Source: Sphaerochaeta sp032144095
Lineage (GTDB): Bacteria; Spirochaetota; Spirochaetia; Sphaerochaetales; Sphaerochaetaceae
Reading direction: 5' to 3'
DNA: 64,000 bases
Assembly: GCF_032144095.1 (NCBI RefSeq)
Contig: NZ_JAVSNJ010000005.1
Location: forward strand, 77,834 to 141,833
Below are positions 1 through 8,589 of this stretch, piece by piece. The position numbers and the translations under genes are program-made. Positions within the stretch are counted from its first letter, which is position 1. Each line of letters begins with the position of its first letter. Below the pieces are notes generated by a model. It had not been told where the DNA came from. It was given only the letters and a program-made list of their open reading frames with translations, and made no database searches.

Positions 1-105
1 GCAAAGAAATCTGTTGAAAGTATCCTTAAAGGCCATCTTGAAAAGGATGACTTGCCCTTAATCGGACACCTTGTGAAGAGGATGTCTACTCAGGCAAGCA
101 TTTGA
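1..105 (+). CDS. 3' end of an unidentified gene (partial)
   Basis: An open frame runs from the first base to a TGA at 103-105 and gives 34 residues ending RMSTQASI. The piece is charged and helix-like (repeated Lys, Glu, Leu) with no motif I can assign. It reads towards a hairpin with a following T-stretch at 184-213, which fits the end of a transcription unit. The gene cannot be named from this fragment; the upstream sequence is outside the window. Confidence 0.5.
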   Translation, partial: AKKSVESILKGHLEKDDLPLIGHLVKRMSTQASI

Positions 106-183
106 GAATTTGTAGCTTTGGCCTGAGTGTTTAAGAAATATGTACAATCTCCCGAGAGAACATTGCTTTTTCCCATAAAGAAT

Positions 184-213
184 GGCAACCATTTTTTCTT
201 TGGTTGCCCTTTT
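184..213 (+). terminator. Probable rho-independent terminator
   Basis: GGCAACCA at 184-191 pairs perfectly with TGGTTGCC at 201-208 across a T-rich 9-nt loop and is followed by CTTTT. It lies 79 nt after the stop of the partial plus-strand gene. The T-run is short, so strength is uncertain. On the other strand there is no clear T-run, so it is less likely to terminate the fabV operon. Confidence 0.55.
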
Positions 214-259
214 GCTCTAACGGTATAACAGCGAAGCATTTCCACTTGCCTGAACTTTC

Positions 260-1471
260 TCAGATCACCCTAGGGTCGACATCGAGGGTATAGTCGATGC
301 TTGGGAAGCCAAAGCCATGGATCTGCTCATACTCAAGTCTGACACCATCAAGGTCACCCTGCTTGAGCTCCTCGCCCTCGGTCTGCAATGCCCACCGTCT
401 CTCAACCTCAGCCTGAACATCCTGTTTCATCTCCCAGTCATCGAGTCGGATCCTGCCCTTGCTGTCTGTCTCTATCTGCTTGTCAGCGTAGAGACGGTCA
501 GTGAAGAGGCGGTAGATCTGCTCGGTGCACCCCTCATGCAGACCCTTCTCCTTCATCACCTGATAGAGCAGTGCCATATAGAGGGGGACTACCGGGATGA
601 CTGCGCTTGCGCGGGTCACCAGGGCCTTGTTTACCGAAACGTACGCCTTGCCACCAAGGGGTGCGAGCTTCTCGGTTATTGCATTTGCCGATTGTTCCAG
701 GTGCTCCTTGGCCGCTCCGATGGTCCCTTCCCTGTAGACAGGGTAGGTGATCTTAGGCCCGATGTAGGAGTAGGAGACAGTCATGGCATTGGATGCAAGG
801 AGGTTCTCTGCAAGCAGATAGTCGATCCAGAGTGTCCAGTCCTCTCCACCCATTACCTTCACGGTCTCCTCAGTCTGAGTTCCTTCAGCCGGTTCAATGG
901 TAGCCTTTTTCACCAAAGGGCTCTCCATGTCCACCGAGAGGGCGGTAAACGGCTCCCCAAGGGGTTTCAGCACCGATCGGTAGGTAATTCCTGTTGCAGG
1001 GTCGGTCCGTAGCGGTGAGGCGAGGCTGTAGATAACCAGATCCACCTGCCCGAGGGTTTTCTTGATCAACTCTGAAGTCAACGCCTTTGTCTCGTTGGAG
1101 AAGGCGTCGCCGAAGACCGACTCGGCCTTAAGCCCTGCCTTCCTTGCCTCAGCCTCAAAGGCTGTGGTGTTGTACCACCCTGGGGTTGCTGTCTTTGTCT
1201 CACTCGGTTCCCGTTCAAACGAAACATTGAGTGTATCGGCTCCGCCACCAAAGGCTGAGACAATCCTCGAAGAGAGTCCGTATCCGGTCGAACCTCCAAG
1301 CACCAGTACACGCTTGGGAAAGAGCTTTTTCTCGACGGGAGCATAGAGGGAATTGTTGGCTTGCAAAGCATGCTGCCTGACCCAATCTATCTGGTCGAGC
1401 ACATACTGTCGACACCCAAGGGGGTGGGCTGTCAAAGAGACGTTTCTCAGAACCTTTTTCGTAATTATCAC
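260..1471 (-). CDS. fabV: Trans-2-enoyl-ACP/CoA reductase FabV
   Basis: NAD(P)H-dependent enoyl reductase of the FabV family, catalysing the last reduction of each fatty acid elongation cycle in the cytoplasm. The 403-residue length is normal for FabV. Visible features are the N-terminal FabV-type segment, the nucleotide-binding GGSTGYG at residues 59-65, and the family's Tyr-x8-Lys active site (Tyr246, Lys255 in YREGTIGAAK); classical FabI has Tyr-x6-Lys. The start is GTG, 8 nt after a GGGAG ribosome site. It is the last gene of the fabH-D-G-F-Z-V operon, 12 nt after fabZ. FabV enzymes are known to resist triclosan, so this organism may too (inference). No fabI or fabK is in the window. Confidence 0.95.
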   Translation of the reverse strand: MIITKKVLRNVSLTAHPLGCRQYVLDQIDWVRQHALQANNSLYAPVEKKLFPKRVLVLGGSTGYGLSSRIVSAFGGGADTLNVSFEREPSETKTATPGWYNTTAFEAEARKAGLKAESVFGDAFSNETKALTSELIKKTLGQVDLVIYSLASPLRTDPATGITYRSVLKPLGEPFTALSVDMESPLVKKATIEPAEGTQTEETVKVMGGEDWTLWIDYLLAENLLASNAMTVSYSYIGPKITYPVYREGTIGAAKEHLEQSANAITEKLAPLGGKAYVSVNKALVTRASAVIPVVPLYMALLYQVMKEKGLHEGCTEQIYRLFTDRLYADKQIETDSKGRIRLDDWEMKQDVQAEVERRWALQTEGEELKQGDLDGVRLEYEQIHGFGFPSIDYTLDVDPRVI

Positions 1472-1483
1472 AGAGAGACTCCC

Positions 1484-1939
1484 TTATTTCGTTCCATTGA
1501 TCTTTACATCCCCACCACCGACGATGCACATCCAGCTTGCTTCTGCAGCCTTGACGCCGTTGACGGTGATCGTCCCGCTCTGCCTGAGCATGATCTGCGA
1601 GACACGGGTATTCTGCACTTCGATGATGGCAGTATCCCCAGGGCGTACCTGGCTGCGGAACTTTGCCTTGTCCACTGTGCCCAACACAAAGAAGGCCCCA
1701 TGGGGGAGGATACCGACCTGGCACAGCCCGGCCCCACCACATTGCGCCATCGTCTCGACTAGGATAACACCGGGTACCACAGGGTAGTGGGGGAAGTGGC
1801 CCTTGAAGAACCAGTCATCTGGCGTAAATAGCCGCCTGCCGACGGTATGTTTCTCATCTGCTTCCAAAAGCTCGTCGACAAACAAAAACGGGTCGCGGTG
1901 TGGAAGCAGCTCCTGTAATGATTCAAATGTTTCACTCAT
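1484..1939 (-). CDS. fabZ: 3-hydroxyacyl-ACP dehydratase FabZ
   Basis: Hot-dog fold dehydratase that converts 3-hydroxyacyl-ACP to trans-2-enoyl-ACP, the substrate of the FabV encoded just downstream. The family signature GHFPHYPVVPGVILVE is present, with catalytic His48 and Glu62. The length of 151 residues is typical. The start ATG follows AAGGAG at 8 nt. It lies 12 nt after fabF. A FabA-type isomerase role is not indicated; the best reading is FabZ. Confidence 0.93.
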   Translation of the reverse strand: MSETFESLQELLPHRDPFLFVDELLEADEKHTVGRRLFTPDDWFFKGHFPHYPVVPGVILVETMAQCGGAGLCQVGILPHGAFFVLGTVDKAKFRSQVRPGDTAIIEVQNTRVSQIMLRQSGTITVNGVKAAEASWMCIVGGGDVKINGTK

Positions 1940-1951
1940 ACGTATAGCTCC

Positions 1952-3205
1952 TTATTCTGGTCTATAGGATTTGAATACAAGCACGCCATTGTGTCCGCCG
2001 AAACCTAAAGAGTTGCTGACAGCATAGCGAATTGTACCATTCATACCCTTGTTCGGTACATAGTCAAGATCGAGTTCAGGGTCGGGTGTCGTGTAGTTCA
2101 GGGTGCAGGGGAAGTACTGGTCGCGCAGGGCAAGCAGGCAGATGATGGCCTCGACGGCACCGGCAGCAGCTACAAGGTGGGAGGTCATCGACTTGGTGGA
2201 GGAGACCTTCAGCTTGTAGGCATGGTCGCCGAACAGCTGCTTGATGGCCTTCGTCTCCATCGCATCGTTGGCTGCCGTTGAAGTGCCGTGGGCGTTGATG
2301 TAGTCAACTTCCTCAAGCTTTGCCCCAGCCATTGCGATGGCCTCCTTCATTGCCCTTGCGGCTCCGTCGCCCTCGGGATTGGGTGCGGTAAGGTGGTAGG
2401 CATCACAGGTCATGCTGTAGCCAGCTATCTCCCCTAGGATGGTGGCCTTGCGCTCTAGGGCGTGCTCCAGGGATTCCAGGACCAGGATACCTGCTCCCTC
2501 TCCGATGATGAATCCGTCGCGGTCCTTGTCAAAGGGGCGGCATGCAAGCTGTGGTGTCTCATTATAGGCCGTGGAAAGGGCCTGGATGCGGCAGAACCCA
2601 GCTACGGAGAGAGGGGTTATGGCGGCTTCCGTTCCTCCAGCGATGGCGACATCTACCAGACCAAAGCGGATGGAGTTGAAGGCATCCCCGATGGCATCGG
2701 TTCCTGAGGCACAAGCGGTTACCGTTGTGCGGCAGGGACCCTGGAAGTTGAAATGGATGGCGATATTGCCAGCAGCCTCGTTTGCGATGAGCTTGGGGAT
2801 GGTGAGGGGGGCTACCGCATGGGGGCCACGCTCATAGAGCTTCCTTAGGTTTTCTTCCACCACCTCAAAGCCACCGATACCGTTGCCAAGGTAGACACCG
2901 CTCCTGAAGGGGTCGTACAGACCCTCCTTCAACCCTGCCTGGTCCATAGCCTGCACTGATGAATAGACAGCGAACTTGGTGAAGTCAGCCATGCTTCGGG
3001 TCTCCTTTCGGTCAAGGAGGTCCGAGGGGTCGAAATCGCGTACCTCACCTGCGATCTTTGCAGGGTAGTCGGTCGTATCGAACTTTGTCAGGGGACCTAC
3101 ACCGCTGACCCCGTCCTTGATGTTCTGCCAAAACTCATCGACACGCTTTCCCAAGGGATTTACCGTGCCCATTCCTGTCACTACTACACGCCTGCCATTG
3201 TTCAT
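1952..3205 (-). CDS. fabF: Beta-ketoacyl-ACP synthase II FabF
   Basis: Condensing enzyme extending acyl-ACP with malonyl-ACP. The catalytic triad is visible: Cys165 in TVTACASGTDAIG, His in NAHGTSTAAND and His in KSMTSHLVAAAGAVE. The thiolase fold covers the whole 417 residues. I prefer ATG at 3205 (MNNGRRVVVTG) because GGGAG lies 8 nt upstream; an in-frame ATG at 3220 would sit directly after the fabG stop without a ribosome site. Only 17 nt separate it from fabG, so the acpP gene usually found between fabG and fabF is absent here. Confidence 0.94.
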   Translation of the reverse strand: MNNGRRVVVTGMGTVNPLGKRVDEFWQNIKDGVSGVGPLTKFDTTDYPAKIAGEVRDFDPSDLLDRKETRSMADFTKFAVYSSVQAMDQAGLKEGLYDPFRSGVYLGNGIGGFEVVEENLRKLYERGPHAVAPLTIPKLIANEAAGNIAIHFNFQGPCRTTVTACASGTDAIGDAFNSIRFGLVDVAIAGGTEAAITPLSVAGFCRIQALSTAYNETPQLACRPFDKDRDGFIIGEGAGILVLESLEHALERKATILGEIAGYSMTCDAYHLTAPNPEGDGAARAMKEAIAMAGAKLEEVDYINAHGTSTAANDAMETKAIKQLFGDHAYKLKVSSTKSMTSHLVAAAGAVEAIICLLALRDQYFPCTLNYTTPDPELDLDYVPNKGMNGTIRYAVSNSLGFGGHNGVLVFKSYRPE

Positions 3206-3222
3206 ATTTCTCACTCCCATAC

Positions 3223-3960
3223 TTACATTGCCATCCCGCCATCGACAGCCAAAACCTGGCCGGTGATGTAGGAAGCCTTCTCTGATGCGAGGAATGCCAC
3301 AGCGTGGGCTACCTCTTCTGCTTTTCCAATCCTGGCCAGGGGTATCTGGGTATTCAGACCCTCTTTCAGGGTATCGGGAAGGACGTCGGTCATGGCTGTC
3401 TGGATAAAGCCAGGGGCGACCACATTGACCCGGACTCCACGGCTGGAGAGCTCGCGGGCGAGGCTCTTGGAGAAACCGATGAGCCCTGCCTTGGAGGCGG
3501 CATAGTTTGACTGGCCCCCGTTGCCCATGATGCCCACCACCGATGATATGTTGATGATGCTTCCCATTCTCTGGCTAGCCATGAGTCTTCCTATCCTCCT
3601 GGAGGTGAGGAAGGCTCCTGTCAGGTTGACGGCGATGACTTCATCCCAGGCCTCGTCCTTCATGCGCATGATCAGCCCGTCTCGGGTGATGCCCGCATTG
3701 TTTACCAGCACCTCGATGCTCTTGGCATCCTTGATGACCTGTTCCACAGCCTGTTCCACAGAGACACGGTCGGCCATGTTGCACTCGACCCAGGTGAGGC
3801 TGCAGCCCAAGGATTCGGCCTTTGTCCTGAGGGAGGCCGCTTCTCCTTCGCTTCTGGAGAGGTACCAGACATCACACCCTTGCTGGAGCAGCTGATCAAC
3901 TATTGCCATACCAATACCCCGTGAACCACCGGTTACCAGGGCATGCTTCTTTTCTGCCAT
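3223..3960 (-). CDS. fabG: 3-oxoacyl-ACP reductase FabG
   Basis: Short-chain dehydrogenase that reduces 3-oxoacyl-ACP with NADPH. Residues 10-17 form the cofactor loop (TGGSRGIG), NNAG follows mid-protein, and the Ser-Tyr-Lys catalytic set is seen in IINISS and YAASKAG. The C-terminal GQVLAVDGGMAM is typical of FabG. The length of 245 residues is standard. The start has AGGAAGG upstream. It sits between fabD (1 nt gap) and fabF, so the FabG assignment is well supported by context; as a lone SDR it would be less certain. Confidence 0.94.
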   Translation of the reverse strand: MAEKKHALVTGGSRGIGMAIVDQLLQQGCDVWYLSRSEGEAASLRTKAESLGCSLTWVECNMADRVSVEQAVEQVIKDAKSIEVLVNNAGITRDGLIMRMKDEAWDEVIAVNLTGAFLTSRRIGRLMASQRMGSIINISSVVGIMGNGGQSNYAASKAGLIGFSKSLARELSSRGVRVNVVAPGFIQTAMTDVLPDTLKEGLNTQIPLARIGKAEEVAHAVAFLASEKASYITGQVLAVDGGMAM

Positions 3961-3961
3961 A

Positions 3962-4915
3962 TTAGCCTTCCTTTCTCATATCTTGTATCTCTGTCTCTTT
4001 GCCAAGGGGGATCGAGACCCCACCGAGGCCACTGTTTTTCCAAAGTCCAGTAAGGACGGTTCCCGACCCTACCTCAGCGAGCATTGTCCTGTCACTCTCG
4101 TCCCTGATGGCGCCCACCTGTTGCATGACCTTTGTCCAACGCACAGGGTTGGCAAGCTGCCTTCCCAGGAGGTCCCTGGCTTGGCTGGCTGTGACCACCT
4201 CCTCGGCATTGACCGAGGAGATGACCCGCTCTTTTGCATCATGGAAGGGCAGGCTCTCCAGGAATGCGGAGAACTCCTTGGTGGCATCATCCATGAAGGG
4301 GGTGTGGAAGGGACCCGAGACCTTGAGGGGGAGGACCCTTCGTGCCCCAGAGGCCATGAGCAGGGGTTTTGCCTCCTCCATGCTGGACAGCAGCCCTGAG
4401 ATCACGACCTGGCTTGGGCCGTTGTCGTTGGCAGGGTAGAGGCCGGTGATGGAGTTCTCCTTCAGGATTGCGAGCACCCCGTCATAGCCCATCCCGATGA
4501 CCGCTGCCATGCCGAGCTTTCCATGGATTTCTTCAGCACGTACTGCAGCCTCAGCCATAAGGGCCGAACGTTTCTCTACCAGGGTAAAGAGTGTGGCATC
4601 ATCAAGGATTTTCGCACCTGCATAGGCGCTGAGTTCCCCAAGGCTGAAGCCACTATGGCAGACAAAGGAATACCCCAGCTCGGCAAGCCTGAGGTGGGCG
4701 CTGCGGTTGGCCAGGGTAACCACGAGCTGGGTTACCTCGGTCCTTTTCAGGTCCTCCTCACTGCCGTTCTCCAGCAGGAGGTGGAGGTCTCGCCTAGTCT
4801 GCTCGGAAGCGAGGGCGAACAGCTCCCTGACCTTTTGTGACGATGCGTAGAGGTCGAGTGCCATCTGCGGGTATTGGCTTCCCTGTCCTGGGTAGAGTGC
4901 GATGATGTTTACCAT
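3962..4915 (-). CDS. fabD: Malonyl-CoA:ACP transacylase FabD
   Basis: Transfers malonyl from CoA to ACP, supplying the fabF and fabH condensing enzymes. The N-terminus MVNIIALYPGQGSQ and the nucleophile elbow GFSLGE are visible; the usual GHSLGE is changed to a longer SGFSLGE context but keeps GxSxG. SGPFHTPFM carries the catalytic His. The open frame extends 63 codons further upstream, but those residues are a fabH shadow; I chose ATG at 4915, which overlaps the fabH stop by 7 nt (ATGGTAA) and gives 317 residues, normal for FabD. GGAGG lies 12 nt upstream, so translational coupling to fabH is likely. Confidence 0.92.
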   Translation of the reverse strand: MVNIIALYPGQGSQYPQMALDLYASSQKVRELFALASEQTRRDLHLLLENGSEEDLKRTEVTQLVVTLANRSAHLRLAELGYSFVCHSGFSLGELSAYAGAKILDDATLFTLVEKRSALMAEAAVRAEEIHGKLGMAAVIGMGYDGVLAILKENSITGLYPANDNGPSQVVISGLLSSMEEAKPLLMASGARRVLPLKVSGPFHTPFMDDATKEFSAFLESLPFHDAKERVISSVNAEEVVTASQARDLLGRQLANPVRWTKVMQQVGAIRDESDRTMLAEVGSGTVLTGLWKNSGLGGVSIPLGKETEIQDMRKEG

Positions 4916-5859
4916 TGAATGAGTGTACCTCCATAGGTGAGTCCGGCCCCGAATCCTACAAAGAGGATCTTCTGGCCAGCTTTGAGCAACCCGGCATCTT
5001 CCATCTCTGAGAGGGCGATGGGGATGGAGGCTGCCGAGGTATTCGCATACCGTTCGATATTCATGTAAAAGAGAGAGGGATCGAAGTTGTAGCGCTTTGA
5101 GCACGCTGCAATGATCCTCTTGTTTGCCTGGTGTGGGACTATCCAGTCGATGTCGCCAATGGTGAGGTCGTTTCTTTTCAAAAGTTCGACGATGGTGTCC
5201 CCGATCGCCCTGACGGCAAAGGCATAGACTGCCCTCCCTTCCATGGCGATGGCGTGGCCCCCGTTCTCGATGACCAGTGACAGGGAGCCCGATCCCTCTG
5301 CATGGAGCGTTGAGTCAAGGATGCCCTTCTCTTCATCCGTTGCCTCAAGAAGTGCACAACCAGCTCCGTCCCCAAAGAGGACGCAGGTGTTACGGTCCTT
5401 CCAGTTGACCACAGCGGAGAGCTTTTCCGAGCCGAAGACCAGGGCACGGGTCATGCTGCCGCTCTTGATCATGGCCCTAGCTACCTCCAGGGCATAGATG
5501 AAGCCGGTACAACCGGCCCCAATATCAAAAGCCGCCGGGCCCTTCAAGCCAAGCTTCTCGGCGATGATGCAGGCTGTGGAGGGAAAGCCGTAGTAGTCGG
5601 GTGTAGCGGTGGCCACCACGATGCCGTCGATCCCATCCATACTCAGATTGTTTTTTTCAAAGAGATACTTGGCGGCCTTGACGGCGAGATCTGAACACTG
5701 TTCATTCTCTGCGGCTATATGTCGCTCTCCGATGCCTGTATGGGAACGTATCCACTCATCGCTTGTGTCCACAAACTCTGCAAGATTGTCATTGGTAAGT
5801 ATCTTTTCCGGGGCATAGAGGCCAAGTGCCGAGATATATATGTGTTGTGGAGACTTCAC
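4909..5859 (-). CDS. fabH: Beta-ketoacyl-ACP synthase III FabH
   Basis: Initiates fatty acid synthesis by condensing acetyl-CoA (or a branched acyl-CoA) with malonyl-ACP. The Cys-His-Asn triad is present: Cys117 in GAGCTGF, His in VPHQANKRII and Asn in ERYANTSAAS. The 316-residue length is typical. The start is GTG with AAGGAG 7 nt upstream. It is the first gene of the minus-strand fab operon and is driven from the divergent promoter region at 5913-5972 shared with the acc operon. Primer specificity (straight versus branched) cannot be read from the sequence. Confidence 0.95.
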   Translation of the reverse strand: MKSPQHIYISALGLYAPEKILTNDNLAEFVDTSDEWIRSHTGIGERHIAAENEQCSDLAVKAAKYLFEKNNLSMDGIDGIVVATATPDYYGFPSTACIIAEKLGLKGPAAFDIGAGCTGFIYALEVARAMIKSGSMTRALVFGSEKLSAVVNWKDRNTCVLFGDGAGCALLEATDEEKGILDSTLHAEGSGSLSLVIENGGHAIAMEGRAVYAFAVRAIGDTIVELLKRNDLTIGDIDWIVPHQANKRIIAACSKRYNFDPSLFYMNIERYANTSAASIPIALSEMEDAGLLKAGQKILFVGFGAGLTYGGTLIQW

Positions 5860-5912
5860 TGTCCACTCCTTGTGTTCGTATACCTTGCCCAGGGGAGGGC
5901 ATGATGGTGTAT

Positions 5913-5972
5913 GTATATTACAATATTAAGTATTATGTCAATATTGACACTAAAAGTCGATACTGTTATTAT
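5913..5972. promoter_or_regulatory. Back-to-back fab/acc divergent promoters with shared palindrome
   Basis: Plus strand: TTGACA (5944-5949), 17 nt, TATTAT (5967-5972), driving accB. Minus strand: TTGACA read from 5941 to 5936, 18 nt, TATACA at 5917-5912, driving fabH. The two -35 boxes form the arms of a perfect 14-bp palindrome, TGTCAATATTGACA (5936-5949). A further CAATATT copy lies at 5921-5927. A protein bound to the palindrome would block both -35 boxes at once, which would tie acetyl-CoA carboxylase to the fatty acid synthase genes. Box assignments are read directly; the operator role is inference. Confidence 0.75.
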
Positions 5973-6036
5973 TGGTCCAAATCTGGTAGCTCCCTTTGGA
6001 GCGGCCCCATCCCCTTAATGAGGAAGGACAAATAGA

Positions 6037-6486
6037 ATGGAAACAATTGAACAAATGGACCTTGCATCGGTCATAGCTCTTTTTGAGCAAAGCTCTCTCG
6101 GTGAAATGGAACTCTCCTGTTCCCGGTATTCACTCAAGTTCAAGCGTCAGGGTGAAGCCACTGCTTCAGCAGCCTTTGTTGCCCCTGCACAGGAAAAGAG
6201 AGAACAATCCAAGGCCAAAGCTGAAGAAAAAACAGAGGATGGCGATCTTGAGACGATCAAATCCCCGATCGTGGGAACTTTCTATCTCACCCCAGCCCCT
6301 GATGCCCCTGCCTATGTAAAGGTAGGTGACCAGGTACAGGAAGGCGGTATCATCTGCACCATCGAGGCGATGAAGATGATGAACCAGCTCCAGGCTGACT
6401 TTGCTTGTGAAATCGTCTCTGTCCTAGCAAAGCCTGAAGCGATGGTTGAGTTTGGTCAGCCACTGTTTACGGTAAGAAGGCGATGA
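6037..6486 (+). CDS. accB: Biotin carboxyl carrier protein of acetyl-CoA carboxylase
   Basis: Carries the biotin that AccC carboxylates and AccDA uses to make malonyl-CoA. The 149 residues comprise an N-terminal helical part (1-36), an Ala/Glu/Lys-rich linker (about 40-70) and a biotinyl domain with the EAMKMMN motif, biotinylated at Lys113. The start follows AGGAAGGA. The stop overlaps the accC start (ATGA). It is the first gene of the accBCDA operon. Confidence 0.95.
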   Translation: METIEQMDLASVIALFEQSSLGEMELSCSRYSLKFKRQGEATASAAFVAPAQEKREQSKAKAEEKTEDGDLETIKSPIVGTFYLTPAPDAPAYVKVGDQVQEGGIICTIEAMKMMNQLQADFACEIVSVLAKPEAMVEFGQPLFTVRRR

Positions 6487-7820
6487 TCCGATCAATCCTC
6501 ATTGCCAACCGCGGCGAGATAGCGGTACGGATCATCAGGGCCTGTAGGGACCTGGGCCTCAGGAGTGTCCTGGCCTATTCCACTGCGGACAAGCTCTCTC
6601 TGGCCTATCAGCTTGCAGACGAAGCTGTCTGCATCGGGCCTCCTGCCACTGCCCAAAGCTATCTGAACAAGAAGAACATCATTGCAGCAGCATGCCTTTG
6701 CCGCTGTGATGCCATTCACCCTGGGGTAGGCTTTCTCTCCGAGAATGCTGATTTTGCCCGGGAAGTCGAACATGCAGGCCTGGTATTCATTGGCCCCAGA
6801 AGCGAGACCATCGCCCTGTTGGGAAACAAGGTTGCAGCCCGAGCTACCGCATTGGGGTGTGGCTTGCCCATAACGCCAGGCAGCAGCGAGGAGATCAAGG
6901 ATCTCGACGATGCCCTGGCAACTGCTGAGAGCATTGGCTATCCCATCATACTCAAGGCCGCCTGTGGCGGTGGAGGGCGTGGCATGCGCATTGTCTTTGA
7001 GAAAAAGGCCCTTGCCAATGCCCTGCAGATAGCCAAGAAGGAGGCCCTTGCCTTCTTTGGTGATGCCTCTGTGCATATGGAGCGATACCTGCAGAACCCC
7101 AGACATCTGGAGATCCAGTTGCTCTCCGATGGGCAGGGCACCGTCCTCCATCTTGGGGAGCGGGACTGCTCGGTGCAGAAGAACCACCAGAAGTTATTGG
7201 AAGAGAGCCCATCACCAATCCTTACCCAGGAGATGCGGGAGAGGATGTGCTCTGACTCGGTCAAGCTGTTCCAGAAGCTTGGCTATAGGGGAGCCGGGAC
7301 TGTTGAATACCTCGTGGAAGGGGGTCACTACTATTTCATGGAGGTGAATGCCCGTCTTCAGGTCGAGCACCCTGTCAGTGAACTGGTCAGTGGCATCGAC
7401 CTGGTGAAGGCCCAGATAGGGATAGCCTCCGGCAAACCCCTCACTCTTACACAGGAGGATGTCCGCCTCAGCGGATACAGCCTTGAGTGCAGGATAAACG
7501 GCAAGAGTGCAGGGACCATCACCAAGCTGAACTTCCCCCTGGGCCCCCATGTGCGCATTGATTCGCACTTGGTTGCCAACTCGGTTCTCAGCCCCTATTA
7601 TGACCCCTTGATCGCCAAAATCATCGTCCACTGTCCCGACAGGGACCAGGGGATCGCTACGATGTTGCGCGCCCTCTCCGAGGTCGTCATAGAGGGCATC
7701 GACACCAACCTGGAAGAGCAGAAACTGCTCATAGGCTCGATCCAGTTCCGTTCAGGGCGCTTCGGTACCGACCTGTATACGAAGATCTGTGAAACAGAGG
7801 AGAATACCCATGGCAAATAA
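6483..7820 (+). CDS. accC: Biotin carboxylase subunit of acetyl-CoA carboxylase
   Basis: ATP-grasp enzyme that carboxylates biotin on AccB with bicarbonate. The N-terminus is canonical (ANRGEIAVRIIRACRDLG), followed by the glycine-rich ATP loop CGGGGRGMR, the ERDCSVQKNHQKLLEESPSP block, FMEVNARLQVEHPVSE with catalytic Glu and Arg, and a biotin carboxylase C-terminal domain. Its 445 residues match free-standing AccC rather than a pyruvate or propionyl carboxylase. It overlaps accB by 4 nt and accD by 11 nt. Confidence 0.95.
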   Translation: MIRSILIANRGEIAVRIIRACRDLGLRSVLAYSTADKLSLAYQLADEAVCIGPPATAQSYLNKKNIIAAACLCRCDAIHPGVGFLSENADFAREVEHAGLVFIGPRSETIALLGNKVAARATALGCGLPITPGSSEEIKDLDDALATAESIGYPIILKAACGGGGRGMRIVFEKKALANALQIAKKEALAFFGDASVHMERYLQNPRHLEIQLLSDGQGTVLHLGERDCSVQKNHQKLLEESPSPILTQEMRERMCSDSVKLFQKLGYRGAGTVEYLVEGGHYYFMEVNARLQVEHPVSELVSGIDLVKAQIGIASGKPLTLTQEDVRLSGYSLECRINGKSAGTITKLNFPLGPHVRIDSHLVANSVLSPYYDPLIAKIIVHCPDRDQGIATMLRALSEVVIEGIDTNLEEQKLLIGSIQFRSGRFGTDLYTKICETEENTHGK

Positions 7821-8589
7821 GAGTAGTGCGCTCTGTCCTCAGTGTCAGAAAGAGGTTGAGCTCGATAGCCACAAGATATGTCCCTACTGTAACTTCTATT
7901 TTCCCCTTACCCCTTCGGAGAGGCTTTCCCTCATTGCAGATGAAGACTCCTTTGTCGAGATGGCTGTAGGGATGAGGTCTGTGAACCCCATCGCCTTGGC
8001 AGGCTATGAGGACAAGCTAAAGGAAAACCAGAAGAAATCATCCCTCAGCGATGCGGTGAGCATCGGCAAGTGCCGTATCGAAGGCCAGGATGTTGTGGTA
8101 GGCATCATGAGTTTCTCCTTCATGGGAGGAAGCATGGGCTCGGTGGTAGGGGAAAAGATTACCCAGGCCATCATAGAGGGCTGCCTCAATGGGGAGCCTG
8201 TGATCCTCTTTACCGCAAGTGGTGGTGCCAGGATGCAGGAGGGGATATTCTCCCTGATGCAGATGGCAAAGACAGCCAGTGCCGCTGCCTTGTTGGAAGA
8301 GACCCGGACCCCCCTGTTCATTGTGCTTACCAATCCGACCACAGGTGGGGTGACGGCCTCCTTTGCCATGCTCGGCGATGTCATCCTGGCAGAACCGGGG
8401 GCAGTCATCGGGTTTGCAGGCCCTAGGGTCATTGAGGGCACCATCAGGGAGAAGCTTCCTGAAGGGTTCCAGCGTTCGGAGTTCCAGCTGGAACGTGGGT
8501 TTGTGGATATGATAGTCACCAGGGGAAAGCTCAGAAGCACCCTCTCCTACCTTATCAAGACCCACACAAGGAGGATTCCCAATGAGTGA
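7810..8589 (+). CDS. accD: Acetyl-CoA carboxylase carboxyltransferase beta subunit
   Basis: Half of the carboxyltransferase that moves CO2 from biotin to acetyl-CoA. A four-cysteine zinc ribbon is visible at the N-terminus (Cys9, Cys12, Cys24, Cys27), then the crotonase-fold core with SGGARMQEG and the oxyanion-hole glycines. I chose ATG at 7810 (AGAGGAG 7 nt upstream) over the in-frame ATG at 7789, which would lie deep inside accC. It overlaps accC by 11 nt and accA by 8 nt. Confidence 0.94.
   Translation: MANKSSALCPQCQKEVELDSHKICPYCNFYFPLTPSERLSLIADEDSFVEMAVGMRSVNPIALAGYEDKLKENQKKSSLSDAVSIGKCRIEGQDVVVGIMSFSFMGGSMGSVVGEKITQAIIEGCLNGEPVILFTASGGARMQEGIFSLMQMAKTASAAALLEETRTPLFIVLTNPTTGGVTASFAMLGDVILAEPGAVIGFAGPRVIEGTIREKLPEGFQRSEFQLERGFVDMIVTRGKLRSTLSYLIKTHTRRIPNE

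Noticed and set aside
1215..1742. A 175-codon minus-strand frame spanning the fabV-fabZ junction
   Set aside because: It is a shadow of two well-defined genes in another frame.
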